Below are positions 25,612 through 34,027 of a stretch of DNA of 64,000 nucleotides, piece after piece. The stretch's first letter is position 1, and the number at the start of each line of letters is the position of its first letter. The DNA is from Micromonospora sp. NBC_01813 (lineage in GTDB: Bacteria > Actinomycetota > Actinomycetes > Mycobacteriales > Micromonosporaceae): NCBI RefSeq assembly GCF_035917335.1, contig NZ_CP109067.1:1242501-1306500 (forward strand), given 5' to 3'. Both the position numbers and the translations under genes were made by a program. Below the pieces are notes generated by a model, which saw nothing but the letters and a program-made list of their open reading frames with translations, was not told the origin of the DNA and did not search any database.

Positions 25612-28600
25612 GTGGATCGTAGTCAGGATGCGCTGCAGAAGACGACGAGGCTGATCGAGTTTTTGGCGGAGGTTACGGCTGCGGTCGAGCGTGACCCGGT
25701 TATCGACATCCTGGATGACCCGGACCGGCCGGACCCGATCATCTGGCTCGATGCACTGCCAGATGAGGTTCAGTTGGCAGACGGCCCGCAGGATGAGGTG
25801 CTTATTCGGCTGCGTCCGCCGCGGGCACGCGTGGAGCCGGCTCCACCGGAGGTGCTGCACGGCTGGGTCGATACCGAGACGGCGCGTGGGGTCGACGGTC
25901 CTGCGCCACGTCTGTTGTGTACCGCTACAACTCATGACGAGGTGGACCCCGGTCTTGAGCCGCCTTTGAGAGTGGTGCGGCTGTTCGACCATTGGGCCGA
26001 GGAATGGAGGACCTGGCGCCACGAAGCGCTGCGGCTACGTGCCGTTCGTGCGTTGTATGAAGAGCTTGAGCGCGCCGCCAAGGTTATGGAACAGCAGGAC
26101 GATGAGTACGAGTTCGTTCTCTGTGTTGGCCTATTGCGTTGGACGGCTCCGGATGGCAGCCGAATTCGTCGCCACCTGATAGCGGAGGGCGCGGTTGCCC
26201 GGTTGGACCAGGCGACGGCAGAGGTATCGGTGTCGATTGCCGCAGGACGACGCCGGGTCGAGGATCGAGAGATCCTCGACGAGATTGAACTGTTCCGAGG
26301 TGATCGCGGCCGGAATAGGCGGCATGAGATCGTCGATGGTGACACGCCGATGCTGGAGCTACTGCCCCCGATCTTGGATCTACTCGGGGAATGTCTGGAT
26401 GCCCAGCTGCAGGTAGATACCTCCGGAGCGGTGCCGGGCGACCAGTTGCCGGCGACGCCGCTGGTTAGCTTGTCACCGGCGTTGCTGGTGCGCCGACGCA
26501 GCCGGGTGCTGCTCGCGGAGGCTTACCAGCACATTCGTGAAGCGCTGCGGCAGCCCGACGCGCAGATACCCGTCGCCCTCGCGCAGTTGGTGGTCGACAC
26601 CGAACCGGAGCAGCGCAACGGCTGGCTACGTGGGCAGGGTGCCGTTCACGGCGACGTGCTCGGAAGTGATCCCTTGTTTCCGTTGCCGACAAACGACGAG
26701 CAGATCCGCGTTATCGAGCTGCTCCGGTCCGAGACCGGAGTCGTGGTACAAGGACCGCCCGGCACTGGCAAGACGCACACGATCGCCAACCTGGTGTCGG
26801 CATTGCTGGCTCGTGGTCAGCGTGTGCTTGTCACAAGTCAAAAGGATCAGGCGCTCAGCGAGCTTCGCGACAAGGTGCCGGCGGCATTGCGTGATCTGTG
26901 CGTATTGATGACTGATGGCAGAAACGCCGCGGCCGAACTCGGCCAGGGTCTCGCGGCACTGTCGCGCATGACGGCGTCCACGGAGACCACCGGATTAGGC
27001 GACCGGGTGGAGATTCTTCGGCAGGAGCGCCATGAACTGCGATCGCAATCCGCGCTACTCAATAACCAAATCCAGAAGCTGCGCGAGATTGAGTTCATCT
27101 CACATGCCCCAGTCGTTCCGGGATTCAGTGAGGATATTTACCGCGGGTCGCTCGGGCAGATCGCGCGCCAGGTGAAGGCGGGCGCAGGCAGTTTCGGCTG
27201 GATGCCGCCAGTCGGAGCGAGCCTGCCCGACGTGCCACCGCTGTCGGCTGGAGAGGCTGTCGAACTGCTGCACCTGCTGCGGACGACGAGCCCGACCCGT
27301 GGCGCCCGTCTGCAGCAGCAGATACCCGAGCCGTCGGACCTGCCCGCGCCCGCCTACCTTGCTGAGGCGTTCGTCGCCGAGTATGACGCCGCCGCCACAG
27401 TCCAAGCGAACACCAACGCGCTGGCAACCCGACTGGCGGACGCGGGCGAAGGCATGCTGACCGACCTGGAGGAACTCGGGCGACGATCTACCACCATCGT
27501 CGAGCGCCTCGATCTCGACAGCGGCACAGGATCGACGCCTGAGTGGGTGGCACGCGCCGCCGCAGATCATTTCGCCGGTCGGCGCCGGACGCTGTGGCGA
27601 CACCTGACCGAGGTAGCTGGTCGGGCAGATCGGTTACAGGAGAAGCTCCGGACGCACGCCCTCGGCTTCGAAGTACGGATCACATCCACAGGCGAGTTCG
27701 ACCTCGGGCAAGCCCGGCACATGCTCACTGTAGGGCGGGAACTACGCGCGCACCTCGCTGACGGCATCACATGTCGCAGTCTCTTCGCCATCCAGAGCGC
27801 GCGGCACCGGGCCGCGCCTTTGATGAAGAACGTGCGGGTGGATGGTCAGCCACCCACCACCCTGCCGCTCCTAGACGCAGCGCTCGACCACCTCGCGATC
27901 TACATCGAAACCGCCCAGCTCGTCCGACTGTGGGCCGACGTCCAAGTTCCCGTTCCGGCCGGCAGTGTCATCGCGACACTGTCCGAGCTACAGGACTTTC
28001 ACCACTTACTCATCGATGTCCGCTCGCTCGCCGACGTCCACACCGCGATAGGTGCGCGCCTAGCGTCTGCCGGCGCATCACCCAGGATGCTGACAGTCGC
28101 CGATGTCACGGAGGTCATCGCCTCCACTGCGGCCGCCCGCCAGCACCTACGGCTGCGGCACGCGCAGGCTGTCATCGACGCGCTGCGCGGGACAATCCGG
28201 AAAAATCAGACACGAGATGACACCTGCCCGGAAATGGGGCTGCTGACTGACGCCATCGACAAGCGGTCCGTCGAGGCATATCGGCAAGGCATGGAGGCCA
28301 TCGACGAGGCCAGGGGAGAGCGGTATGCCGAATGGCGGCGCGTCACGCTCACGGAACGTCTTGGCGCCACGCACCCACAACTTCTCGCCGATTTGCAGAA
28401 GAGCGTTCACAGCGCAGACTGGGAGGCCCGCCTCCAAAGACTTCCCGCAGCGTGGGCTTGGTCCAAGGCCGATCAGTTCATTCGGACGCGGCGAACTGCC
28501 GAGAGGGAACGCCAGATAAGGAAAATGTACGACGAAGTCGAAGAGAAACTCACGCGGGTGACCACGGAGCTTGTGGCAGCCGAGGCCATTCGTGCGTGCG

Positions 28601-30102
28601 TCAATCGCATGACGGACACTCATATGAGGGCCCTGCGCACCTACGGTGAGTTCCGCAACCAGATCGGGGCAGGCGGCGGACGCAAGGTCCGAGAACTACG
28701 CCAAGCGGCCCGCGCGGCGATGAACAAGGCCAAGGGCGCCGTACCTGCATGGGTGGTCCCGCTGCCGAGCCTGTTGGAGAATCTCTCCATTGAACGCAAC
28801 GCTTTCGACGTGATCATCGTCGATGAGGCGAGCCAGGTAGGGCTGGAACATCTCTTCCTTCTGTGGCTGGCCCCAAGAATAATCGTCGTCGGAGACGACC
28901 AACAATGTACTCCAGCGCCCAGCCGAATGGGCAGAAGCTTCGACACGCACTTCAAATCACTCCGCGATCACCTAGGCGACCTCGACACCGAGATCAGGTA
29001 TCACTTCACGCCAAAGTCGCACCTATACGGCCTGCTGTCCGCGCGATCCGGCAAAGACGCAGTTGTCCGCCTGCGAGAACACTTCCGGTGCATGCCAGAG
29101 ATCATCAACTGGTCGAGGGCTCAGTTCTATCGAGGTGCGAACGAAATCATTCCGCTGCGCGAACGTAGCGCTCGTGACCTGGATCCGCTCCGCGTTGTCT
29201 CTGTGGAGGGCGCGTACCCGGAGCGGACCGGGCAGGCCATCCGTAACCCCGTCGAGGCGAAACGCATCGTCGGACAGCTACTAGACTGCCTTGCCAACCC
29301 GCAGTACAAGGACAAAACCTTCGGCATCATCGTGCTACACGGATACGGCCAGATCCAACTCCTGGACCACGAGATCAACGCAGCCATCCCCGCGCAAACC
29401 CGTACTGCCCGGCAGATCAGGGTTGGCTCGGCACCCAACTTCCAAGGAGCTGAGCGCCACGTCATCTTCCTCTCAACGGTGGTCACGGCTGCCCCACGAC
29501 GACTGGGTGAGCACCTGTCGCAAAACTACAACGTCGCTGCCAGCCGCGCCCGTGATCAACTCTGGCTGTTCAGCTCCATCGCCCCCGGAGACTACAAGCC
29601 CGATGACCTCCGCGCCTCACTGATCGGCTACATGCTGAACCCACCATCCGTCTACGGACCCTCACCCGACCTGAAGACCGTCAGCGCCGACCAGCCTCGT
29701 GCGCCGTTCGAGTCCCTGTTCGAGCAACGCGTGTACCGGGTCCTCAAACGCCGCGGCTACCACGTCGTACCCCAGCTCAAAGTCGGCTCCCGCTCGCTGG
29801 ACCTCGTGATAGTCGGCAACGGGGGCAGGCTTGCCGTGGAATGCGACGGCCACCGCTGGCACACGAGGCCGACCGACGTGATTTCCGACGCCCGTCGCGA
29901 TCGGGAACTAGGCCGCATGGGCTGGGAAGTCATCCGAATACGCGAGAGCGAATTCGAGATCGACCCAGACAAGGAACTCGCACCCCTGTTCGCCCGGCTC
30001 GCCGAACGTGATATCAGCCCGCATAACGTACAGCCAACCACAGATAACACATGGAAGCCCGTTGAACTGCTCCCCCAGGACGAGGAAGGCGAATCGCTAT
30101 GA
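25612..30102 (+). CDS. Large SF1 (UPF1/DNA2-like) helicase with C-terminal PD-(D/E)XK-type nuclease domain
   Basis: 1496 residues. The GTG start at 25612 (VDRSQDALQK) is chosen as the first plausible codon after a purine-rich stretch. Residues 1-370 have no recognised motif. Walker A QGPPGTGKTHTIANL is at about 381, Walker B with DEAS in DVIIVDEASQVGLEHLFLLW at about 1066-1085, then VVGDDQQCTP, and the motif VI-like NVAASRARDQLWLFSS at about 1310. About 680 residues between Walker A and B form a long insert. The last ~130 residues, from PFESLFEQRVYRVLKRRGYH at about 1365, hold LDLVIV and LAVECDGHRWH, a Vsr/DUF559-like nuclease core. The stop overlaps the next gene (ATGA). Similar helicase-nuclease fusions occur in phage-defence loci; a DNA-cleaving defence role is inference. 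Confidence 0.85.
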   Translation: MDRSQDALQKTTRLIEFLAEVTAAVERDPVIDILDDPDRPDPIIWLDALPDEVQLADGPQDEVLIRLRPPRARVEPAPPEVLHGWVDTETARGVDGPAPRLLCTATTHDEVDPGLEPPLRVVRLFDHWAEEWRTWRHEALRLRAVRALYEELERAAKVMEQQDDEYEFVLCVGLLRWTAPDGSRIRRHLIAEGAVARLDQATAEVSVSIAAGRRRVEDREILDEIELFRGDRGRNRRHEIVDGDTPMLELLPPILDLLGECLDAQLQVDTSGAVPGDQLPATPLVSLSPALLVRRRSRVLLAEAYQHIREALRQPDAQIPVALAQLVVDTEPEQRNGWLRGQGAVHGDVLGSDPLFPLPTNDEQIRVIELLRSETGVVVQGPPGTGKTHTIANLVSALLARGQRVLVTSQKDQALSELRDKVPAALRDLCVLMTDGRNAAAELGQGLAALSRMTASTETTGLGDRVEILRQERHELRSQSALLNNQIQKLREIEFISHAPVVPGFSEDIYRGSLGQIARQVKAGAGSFGWMPPVGASLPDVPPLSAGEAVELLHLLRTTSPTRGARLQQQIPEPSDLPAPAYLAEAFVAEYDAAATVQANTNALATRLADAGEGMLTDLEELGRRSTTIVERLDLDSGTGSTPEWVARAAADHFAGRRRTLWRHLTEVAGRADRLQEKLRTHALGFEVRITSTGEFDLGQARHMLTVGRELRAHLADGITCRSLFAIQSARHRAAPLMKNVRVDGQPPTTLPLLDAALDHLAIYIETAQLVRLWADVQVPVPAGSVIATLSELQDFHHLLIDVRSLADVHTAIGARLASAGASPRMLTVADVTEVIASTAAARQHLRLRHAQAVIDALRGTIRKNQTRDDTCPEMGLLTDAIDKRSVEAYRQGMEAIDEARGERYAEWRRVTLTERLGATHPQLLADLQKSVHSADWEARLQRLPAAWAWSKADQFIRTRRTAERERQIRKMYDEVEEKLTRVTTELVAAEAIRACVNRMTDTHMRALRTYGEFRNQIGAGGGRKVRELRQAARAAMNKAKGAVPAWVVPLPSLLENLSIERNAFDVIIVDEASQVGLEHLFLLWLAPRIIVVGDDQQCTPAPSRMGRSFDTHFKSLRDHLGDLDTEIRYHFTPKSHLYGLLSARSGKDAVVRLREHFRCMPEIINWSRAQFYRGANEIIPLRERSARDLDPLRVVSVEGAYPERTGQAIRNPVEAKRIVGQLLDCLANPQYKDKTFGIIVLHGYGQIQLLDHEINAAIPAQTRTARQIRVGSAPNFQGAERHVIFLSTVVTAAPRRLGEHLSQNYNVAASRARDQLWLFSSIAPGDYKPDDLRASLIGYMLNPPSVYGPSPDLKTVSADQPRAPFESLFEQRVYRVLKRRGYHVVPQLKVGSRSLDLVIVGNGGRLAVECDGHRWHTRPTDVISDARRDRELGRMGWEVIRIRESEFEIDPDKELAPLFARLAERDISPHNVQPTTDNTWKPVELLPQDEEGESL

Positions 30103-30935
30103 CTGGTAGCACGGTGGACGGCGGCAGCGACATCCGCGTCGAACTCGACGAGAACGTCCTCAATCGCCTAGCGGACCTCATCTGCGGCGACGATACTACT
30201 CCTTACTATCGGACCGGCCGCCAGATCACGGCGCTCTTCGACGCCGCCGGCTGGCGCCGTGTCGGAGAAGTCGATGGCCCACGGCGCGCCTGGGTCCTCG
30301 ACACGCTCCAGAAGCGCCGCCGCGACTCCGAAGCGCTGCATCGACTGCTGCTTCGACTCGCCGACCCCCGCGAGTACCTTGACGACGATGAAGCTCGTAG
30401 CCATCTGGTTCAAGCCCTCAACGAGCTACTCGCCGTCGAGGGCTACCAGATCCTCTACACCAATGGCCGTCCGGAACTGATCACACAGACCCCGACGATG
30501 AAGCGCCCTGCAATGCAAGCACCGATCCAACTCACCGCCAGCCTCACCAACATCCTCAGTGACCCAGACTTCGGCCAACAACTCAAGAGCAGACTCGACG
30601 AGGCCCACGTCTGCTGGCAGTCCGGCGCCTGCACCGCAGCCATCATAATGCTCGGCAGTTTGCTGGAGGGCGTTCTCTACGATGTCGCCCTCGCCCAGCA
30701 CACCGACGGACCTCGCCCTACCGACCATCTACAGTCACTCATCGAACTTGCCGCCGAGAAGCAATGGATCGCTCAGGACGTGATTGACTATGCTCACGTG
30801 CTGCGAAACCACCGGAACCTCGTACACCCGAAGAAGCAGCTCAACCAGCGGTACGCACCAGATGATGACACCGTTCGCATCGCCTGGAACGTCGTCGTTG
30901 CCGCGCTCAACGACCTTGAACAAGTCAAGAGATGA
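30099..30935 (+). CDS. HEPN-domain protein, AbiJ-like, coupled to the helicase-nuclease
   Basis: 278 residues, starting in the ATGA overlap with the helicase gene. The N-terminal ~110 residues are a charged alpha/beta region (ELDENVLNRLADLICG, ALFDAAGWRRVGEVDGPRRA) resembling the N-terminal domains placed in front of HEPN modules in AbiJ-type proteins. The C-terminal ~130 residues are helical (SGACTAAIIMLGSLLEGVL) and end with LRNHRNLVHPKK. This contains the HEPN motif R-N-x5-H at R236, N237 and H243. HEPN proteins with this motif are usually RNases acting as toxins or abortive-infection effectors. Co-translation with the helicase-nuclease suggests a two-component system. The exact subfamily is inference. 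Confidence 0.7.
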   Translation: MTGSTVDGGSDIRVELDENVLNRLADLICGDDTTPYYRTGRQITALFDAAGWRRVGEVDGPRRAWVLDTLQKRRRDSEALHRLLLRLADPREYLDDDEARSHLVQALNELLAVEGYQILYTNGRPELITQTPTMKRPAMQAPIQLTASLTNILSDPDFGQQLKSRLDEAHVCWQSGACTAAIIMLGSLLEGVLYDVALAQHTDGPRPTDHLQSLIELAAEKQWIAQDVIDYAHVLRNHRNLVHPKKQLNQRYAPDDDTVRIAWNVVVAALNDLEQVKR

Positions 30936-31142
30936 CGACTACGTCCCGCCGGGTTGAACGGCAAGAGGCGACGGCTGCGCGATCTGACACCGACCCCAGA
31001 TCGATTCAGCGCGTCCGTCGCGTCAGCGTTGCCAGTATCGAGGCGGACCTTGACGAGGCCCGATGACATCGTAGTGCCGAGCCTGCGCGCCTGGCGGCGC
31101 AGTAGCTGTCGCTTGACCCGAGGGTGGTGCGGAGGTGGACCA

Positions 31143-31322
31143 GTGAGTGACTCGCCGACCGACGCTTTCAGCACCCGCTTGAGGGAGCCCGACGCCACCG
31201 CCCAGGGCTACGCCGTAGCCGCTGACGAACAGCCGAACATCAAAGCGCATGTCCGGGGAGGCTGGCGCCGACCTCCGCCGGATCGAGGACCGACCAGTGA
31301 CTGGACCACTACTTATCGGTGA
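31143..31322 (+). CDS. Small hypothetical protein, possibly the 5' part of a frameshifted gene
   Basis: 59 residues from a GTG with GGAGGT five bases upstream, the best ribosome site in this stretch. The first 37 residues (VSDSPTDAFSTRLREPDATA and on) read protein-like. After about position 31255 the frame becomes Arg/Pro-rich and poor. At that point a GGGG run allows a switch into the frame of the gene at 31249-31509. One base indel would join them into a protein of about 120 residues. No domain recognised. Confidence 0.3.
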   Translation: MSDSPTDAFSTRLREPDATAQGYAVAADEQPNIKAHVRGGWRRPPPDRGPTSDWTTTYR

Positions 31323-31509
31323 GGTCGGCTACCGCAGCAAGGACGATGTAGTCCTCCGCCGCGCCCTCTACGAGGTGTGGAAGAGCCGATTCGCCTTCTG
31401 TACCCGCCCGACTCTCAGCTGGGACCTGCGCTTCGAGGACGATCCGAACGGCGAGATCGAGGTGGATATCACCGAGGTCTACAGCCGCTACTCCGTCTCC
31501 CGGAACTGA
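31249..31509 (+). CDS. Hypothetical protein, possibly the 3' part of a frameshifted gene
   Basis: 86 residues. The segment YRSKDDVVLRRALYEVWKSR followed by FAFCTRP looks like the start of an HNH-type module in which the first cysteine of a CxxC pair is Phe. The rest, DDPNGEIEVDITEVYSRYSV, has no second zinc knuckle, so an active nuclease is unlikely. There is no ribosome site before the ATG at 31249, and the better-supported start is at 31143 in another frame. Confidence 0.35.
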   Translation: MSGEAGADLRRIEDRPVTGPLLIGEVGYRSKDDVVLRRALYEVWKSRFAFCTRPTLSWDLRFEDDPNGEIEVDITEVYSRYSVSRN

Positions 31510-31709
31510 TCCACCCCTTAGGGTCCGGTGCTATAGGTCGCGGCACCGACTCAGAAGCCGGCGAACGCCGCAACTGACATCCGCAGTGGACTCACGCTGA
31601 GTCACCGTTGTAGAGCATTCGGTGTTTTCCGGGGCGCCCGGTCCAGCCACGTCATCGATACAGGCGTCGCTCGTTGGTCAGGGTGAGGTATCGCATCGAG
31701 GTGATCTCC

Positions 31710-33160
31710 ATGGGCGGTACGGCAAGCGTCAACCAGCCCGATTTCCTTACCGGGTGGCTACACAGCGCGCAACCTCAATCCCGGATCCGAGGGCAGCGAC
31801 CACCACCTGCTGTCGGTCTCCTGCGGTTCGCCTTCTATGGACGGATCTCCACCGCCGAGTACCAGGACGCCACCTCATCACGGGCCTGGCAACTCGACTC
31901 GGCAAACCGGACCATCGCCGACCACGGTGAAATCGTCTCTGAGTACTTCGACATCGGCTGCTCCCGCCGTCTGCCGTGGCACGCACGCCCGCAAGCCGCC
32001 GCACTGTTCACCGCCGTCACCCAACCGCGCCGAGTGTTCGACGCGGTCATCATCGGCGAGTTCGAACGCGCCTTCGACGCCGACCAGCTTGCCGGTGTCG
32101 CCGCCGTGCTGGCCGCTCGCGGGGTTCAACTGTGGCTTCCCGAGACCCGCGGGCCCGTCGACCTGAACGACCCCACCCACCAGGCCCTGGTCATGCTGCT
32201 CGGGCACCAGTCGAAACGGGAAGTACTCCGTGCCCGGTTCCGCACCACGATGGCCATGCGCGCCCAAGTCCGCGAACAAGGCCGGCACCTCGGCGGGCGG
32301 CCACCCTACGGCTACCGCCTCGTCGACGCCGGACCCCACCCGAACACCGCGCATGCCCGCTGGGGACGCCGACTGCACCGACTCGCCCCCGACCCGGTCA
32401 CCGCACCACATGTGCAGTGGATTTTCGCGCAGCGGATCGTTGGAACCAGTGCCGCCGGCATTGCTCGTACCCTGAACCACCTGGGTGTTCCGTCACCATC
32501 ACGGTACGACCGCAGCCGCAACCGGCACCGCACAGCTGAAGGATGGACGGTACGGACGGTCGCCGAGCTCCTCGCCAACCCCCGCTACACGGGGAGGCAG
32601 GTGTGGAACCGGCAGTACACCGACCATCAGGAGACCGAGCCGGGGGACCGGCGCACCAGTCGAGGATCGGTACGGCGCTGGAATCCACGAGACCAGTGGG
32701 TGCTGTCCACCCGGTTGGTGCACCCGCCGCTGGTCAGCGAGACGGACTTCATCAAGGCCCAAACGGTGAACGCGGTCGCCACGCCGGAGGACGGCCTGCC
32801 GCGCCGGTACCTGCTCACCGGACTGGTCATCTGCCGAACCTGTGGCCGACGAGCCGACGCGCACTGGGTACGCGGACGGCCCGGATACCGGTGCCGACAC
32901 GGCCACAGCAGCGCCAGCCCGCCCTACCCGGCCGGCCCAAGTCGCTGTACTTACGCGAAGACCTGCTCCTCGCCCACATCGCACGGCAACTCGACGATCG
33001 AACGACGGAAGCCGGCGACGACGCGCGAGCTATCGCCGCGTACCTACGGGCAAACCAGATCACCATCACCTGCGACGCCGACACCATCACAGTCGGCCGG
33101 CAGCCGTTGATAACCCGAGTCCCACGCCAGAAGCGACGACCCCCACCCGAACCGCCCTGA
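31710..33160 (+). pseudogene. Large serine recombinase/integrase, frameshifted near the 3' end
   Basis: The start at 31710 (MGGTASVNQP) has GAGGTGATC upstream. The resolvase domain begins at RFAFYGRISTAEYQD, with the catalytic serine in GRIS. A recombinase domain follows (GGRPPYGYRLVDAG, TVRTVAELLANPRYTGRQVW), then a zinc ribbon (LVICRTCGRRADAHWVRGRP). After about 32930 the frame turns to low-quality sequence and stops at 33110. The expected continuation, RPKSLYLREDLLLAHIARQL and on to the stop at 33160, is in the -1 frame, so one base appears lost near the CCCGGCCGGCCC run. It could be a true mutation or a read error. The gene lies 30 bases from the 3' end of tRNA-Leu, as expected of an integrase. 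Confidence 0.75.
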
Positions 33161-33189
33161 AACATGAACGGCTGTGGTGGGGGTTAACG

Positions 33190-33273
33190 TGTCCGAGGGG
33201 GGACTTGAACCCCCACGCCCTATACGGGCACTAGCACCTCAAGCTAGCGCGTCTGCCATTCCGCCACCCGGAC
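33190..33273 (-). tRNA. tRNA-Leu (anticodon GAG)
   Basis: The minus strand folds as a class II tRNA. The acceptor stem GTCCGGG pairs with the 3' CTCGGAC (one G-U), the anticodon arm is CTAGC-TTGAGGT-GCTAG with anticodon GAG, a long variable arm is formed by TGCCCGTATAGGGCG, and the T arm contains GGTTCAAGTCC. The long variable arm and GAG anticodon identify a leucine tRNA reading CUC/CUU. CCA is not encoded. Its 3' end faces the serine recombinase, so it may mark one boundary of the island. Confidence 0.95.
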
Positions 33274-33457
33274 TTGTCCGGACCACTCTACCGCCCCGGC
33301 TTTGATGTCAGCACCATCGGCCGGCGGCTGAGGGCCGCACGGGGCATGACTGTACACGAACGGATTCGATCATGCACAACCGCTCACCGGGCACTCCGAT
33401 CCCGGCCGCACGCACGGCGACGAGCGCATGGAGAAGGGCAGCAGTGAGACTTGCGGT

Positions 33458-33859
33458 ATGACGATCGACCGGATCAACCCGCCTGGACTCCACACCCCTC
33501 CCGGCTACCACCACGTGACCCTCGTACCGGCTGGCCGGACCGCGTACCTTGCCGGGCAGTGCCCCCTCGATCCTGCCGGCATGGTCGTCAGTCCGGACAT
33601 CCTGCGGCAGGTCGACCAGGTGGCCACGAACACGCTGACCGCCCTGACCTCGGTGCCGGCAACGCCGGAGCAGGTTGTCCGCACCGTCATCTACGTCGTC
33701 AGCGACGACCGGACGGTGCTGTCGTCGGTCTGGGACAGGTTGCGCCTCTCACCGATCGGTGCGGCGTTCACCAGCGCGAGCACGCTGCTCGGTGTGGCGC
33801 AGCTGGGGTATCCCGGTCAACTGGTGGAGTTGGACGTCACCGCGGCGCTCCCGGACTGA
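33458..33859 (+). CDS. RidA/YjgF-family protein without the deaminase arginine
   Basis: 133 residues from MTIDRINPPGLHTPPGYHHV. It has the chorismate-mutase-like fold of the family: AYLAGQCPLDPAG, then VDQVATNTLTALTSVPATPE, then TVIYVVSDD. True RidA deaminases carry an arginine in a PARS-type motif near residue 105. Here the equivalent stretch is FTSASTLLGVAQLG, with no arginine, so imine deaminase activity is doubtful. It stands alone between the tRNA and the phosphoketolase gene. Confidence 0.8.
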   Translation: MTIDRINPPGLHTPPGYHHVTLVPAGRTAYLAGQCPLDPAGMVVSPDILRQVDQVATNTLTALTSVPATPEQVVRTVIYVVSDDRTVLSSVWDRLRLSPIGAAFTSASTLLGVAQLGYPGQLVELDVTAALPD

Positions 33860-34027
33860 CGCGCTGTCGCCGTCCGGGCGGCCAGCGGATCACTCCGAGG
33901 CACCTCTCGTCACCTGCGTCAAGGGTCGAAGTTCCCTGGCAGTCAGGTATTGGAGCAGCGAAAGATCTCGGCCTGCGCAACTACGATCGAACGTGACGGT
34001 GTAACCCGATGAGGGAGGAATCCGCTC

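Noticed and set aside
33190-33273. Second copy of the tRNA-Leu 3' end as attachment site on the left of the island
   Set aside because: No matching direct repeat was found by eye between 23.3 and 26 kb.
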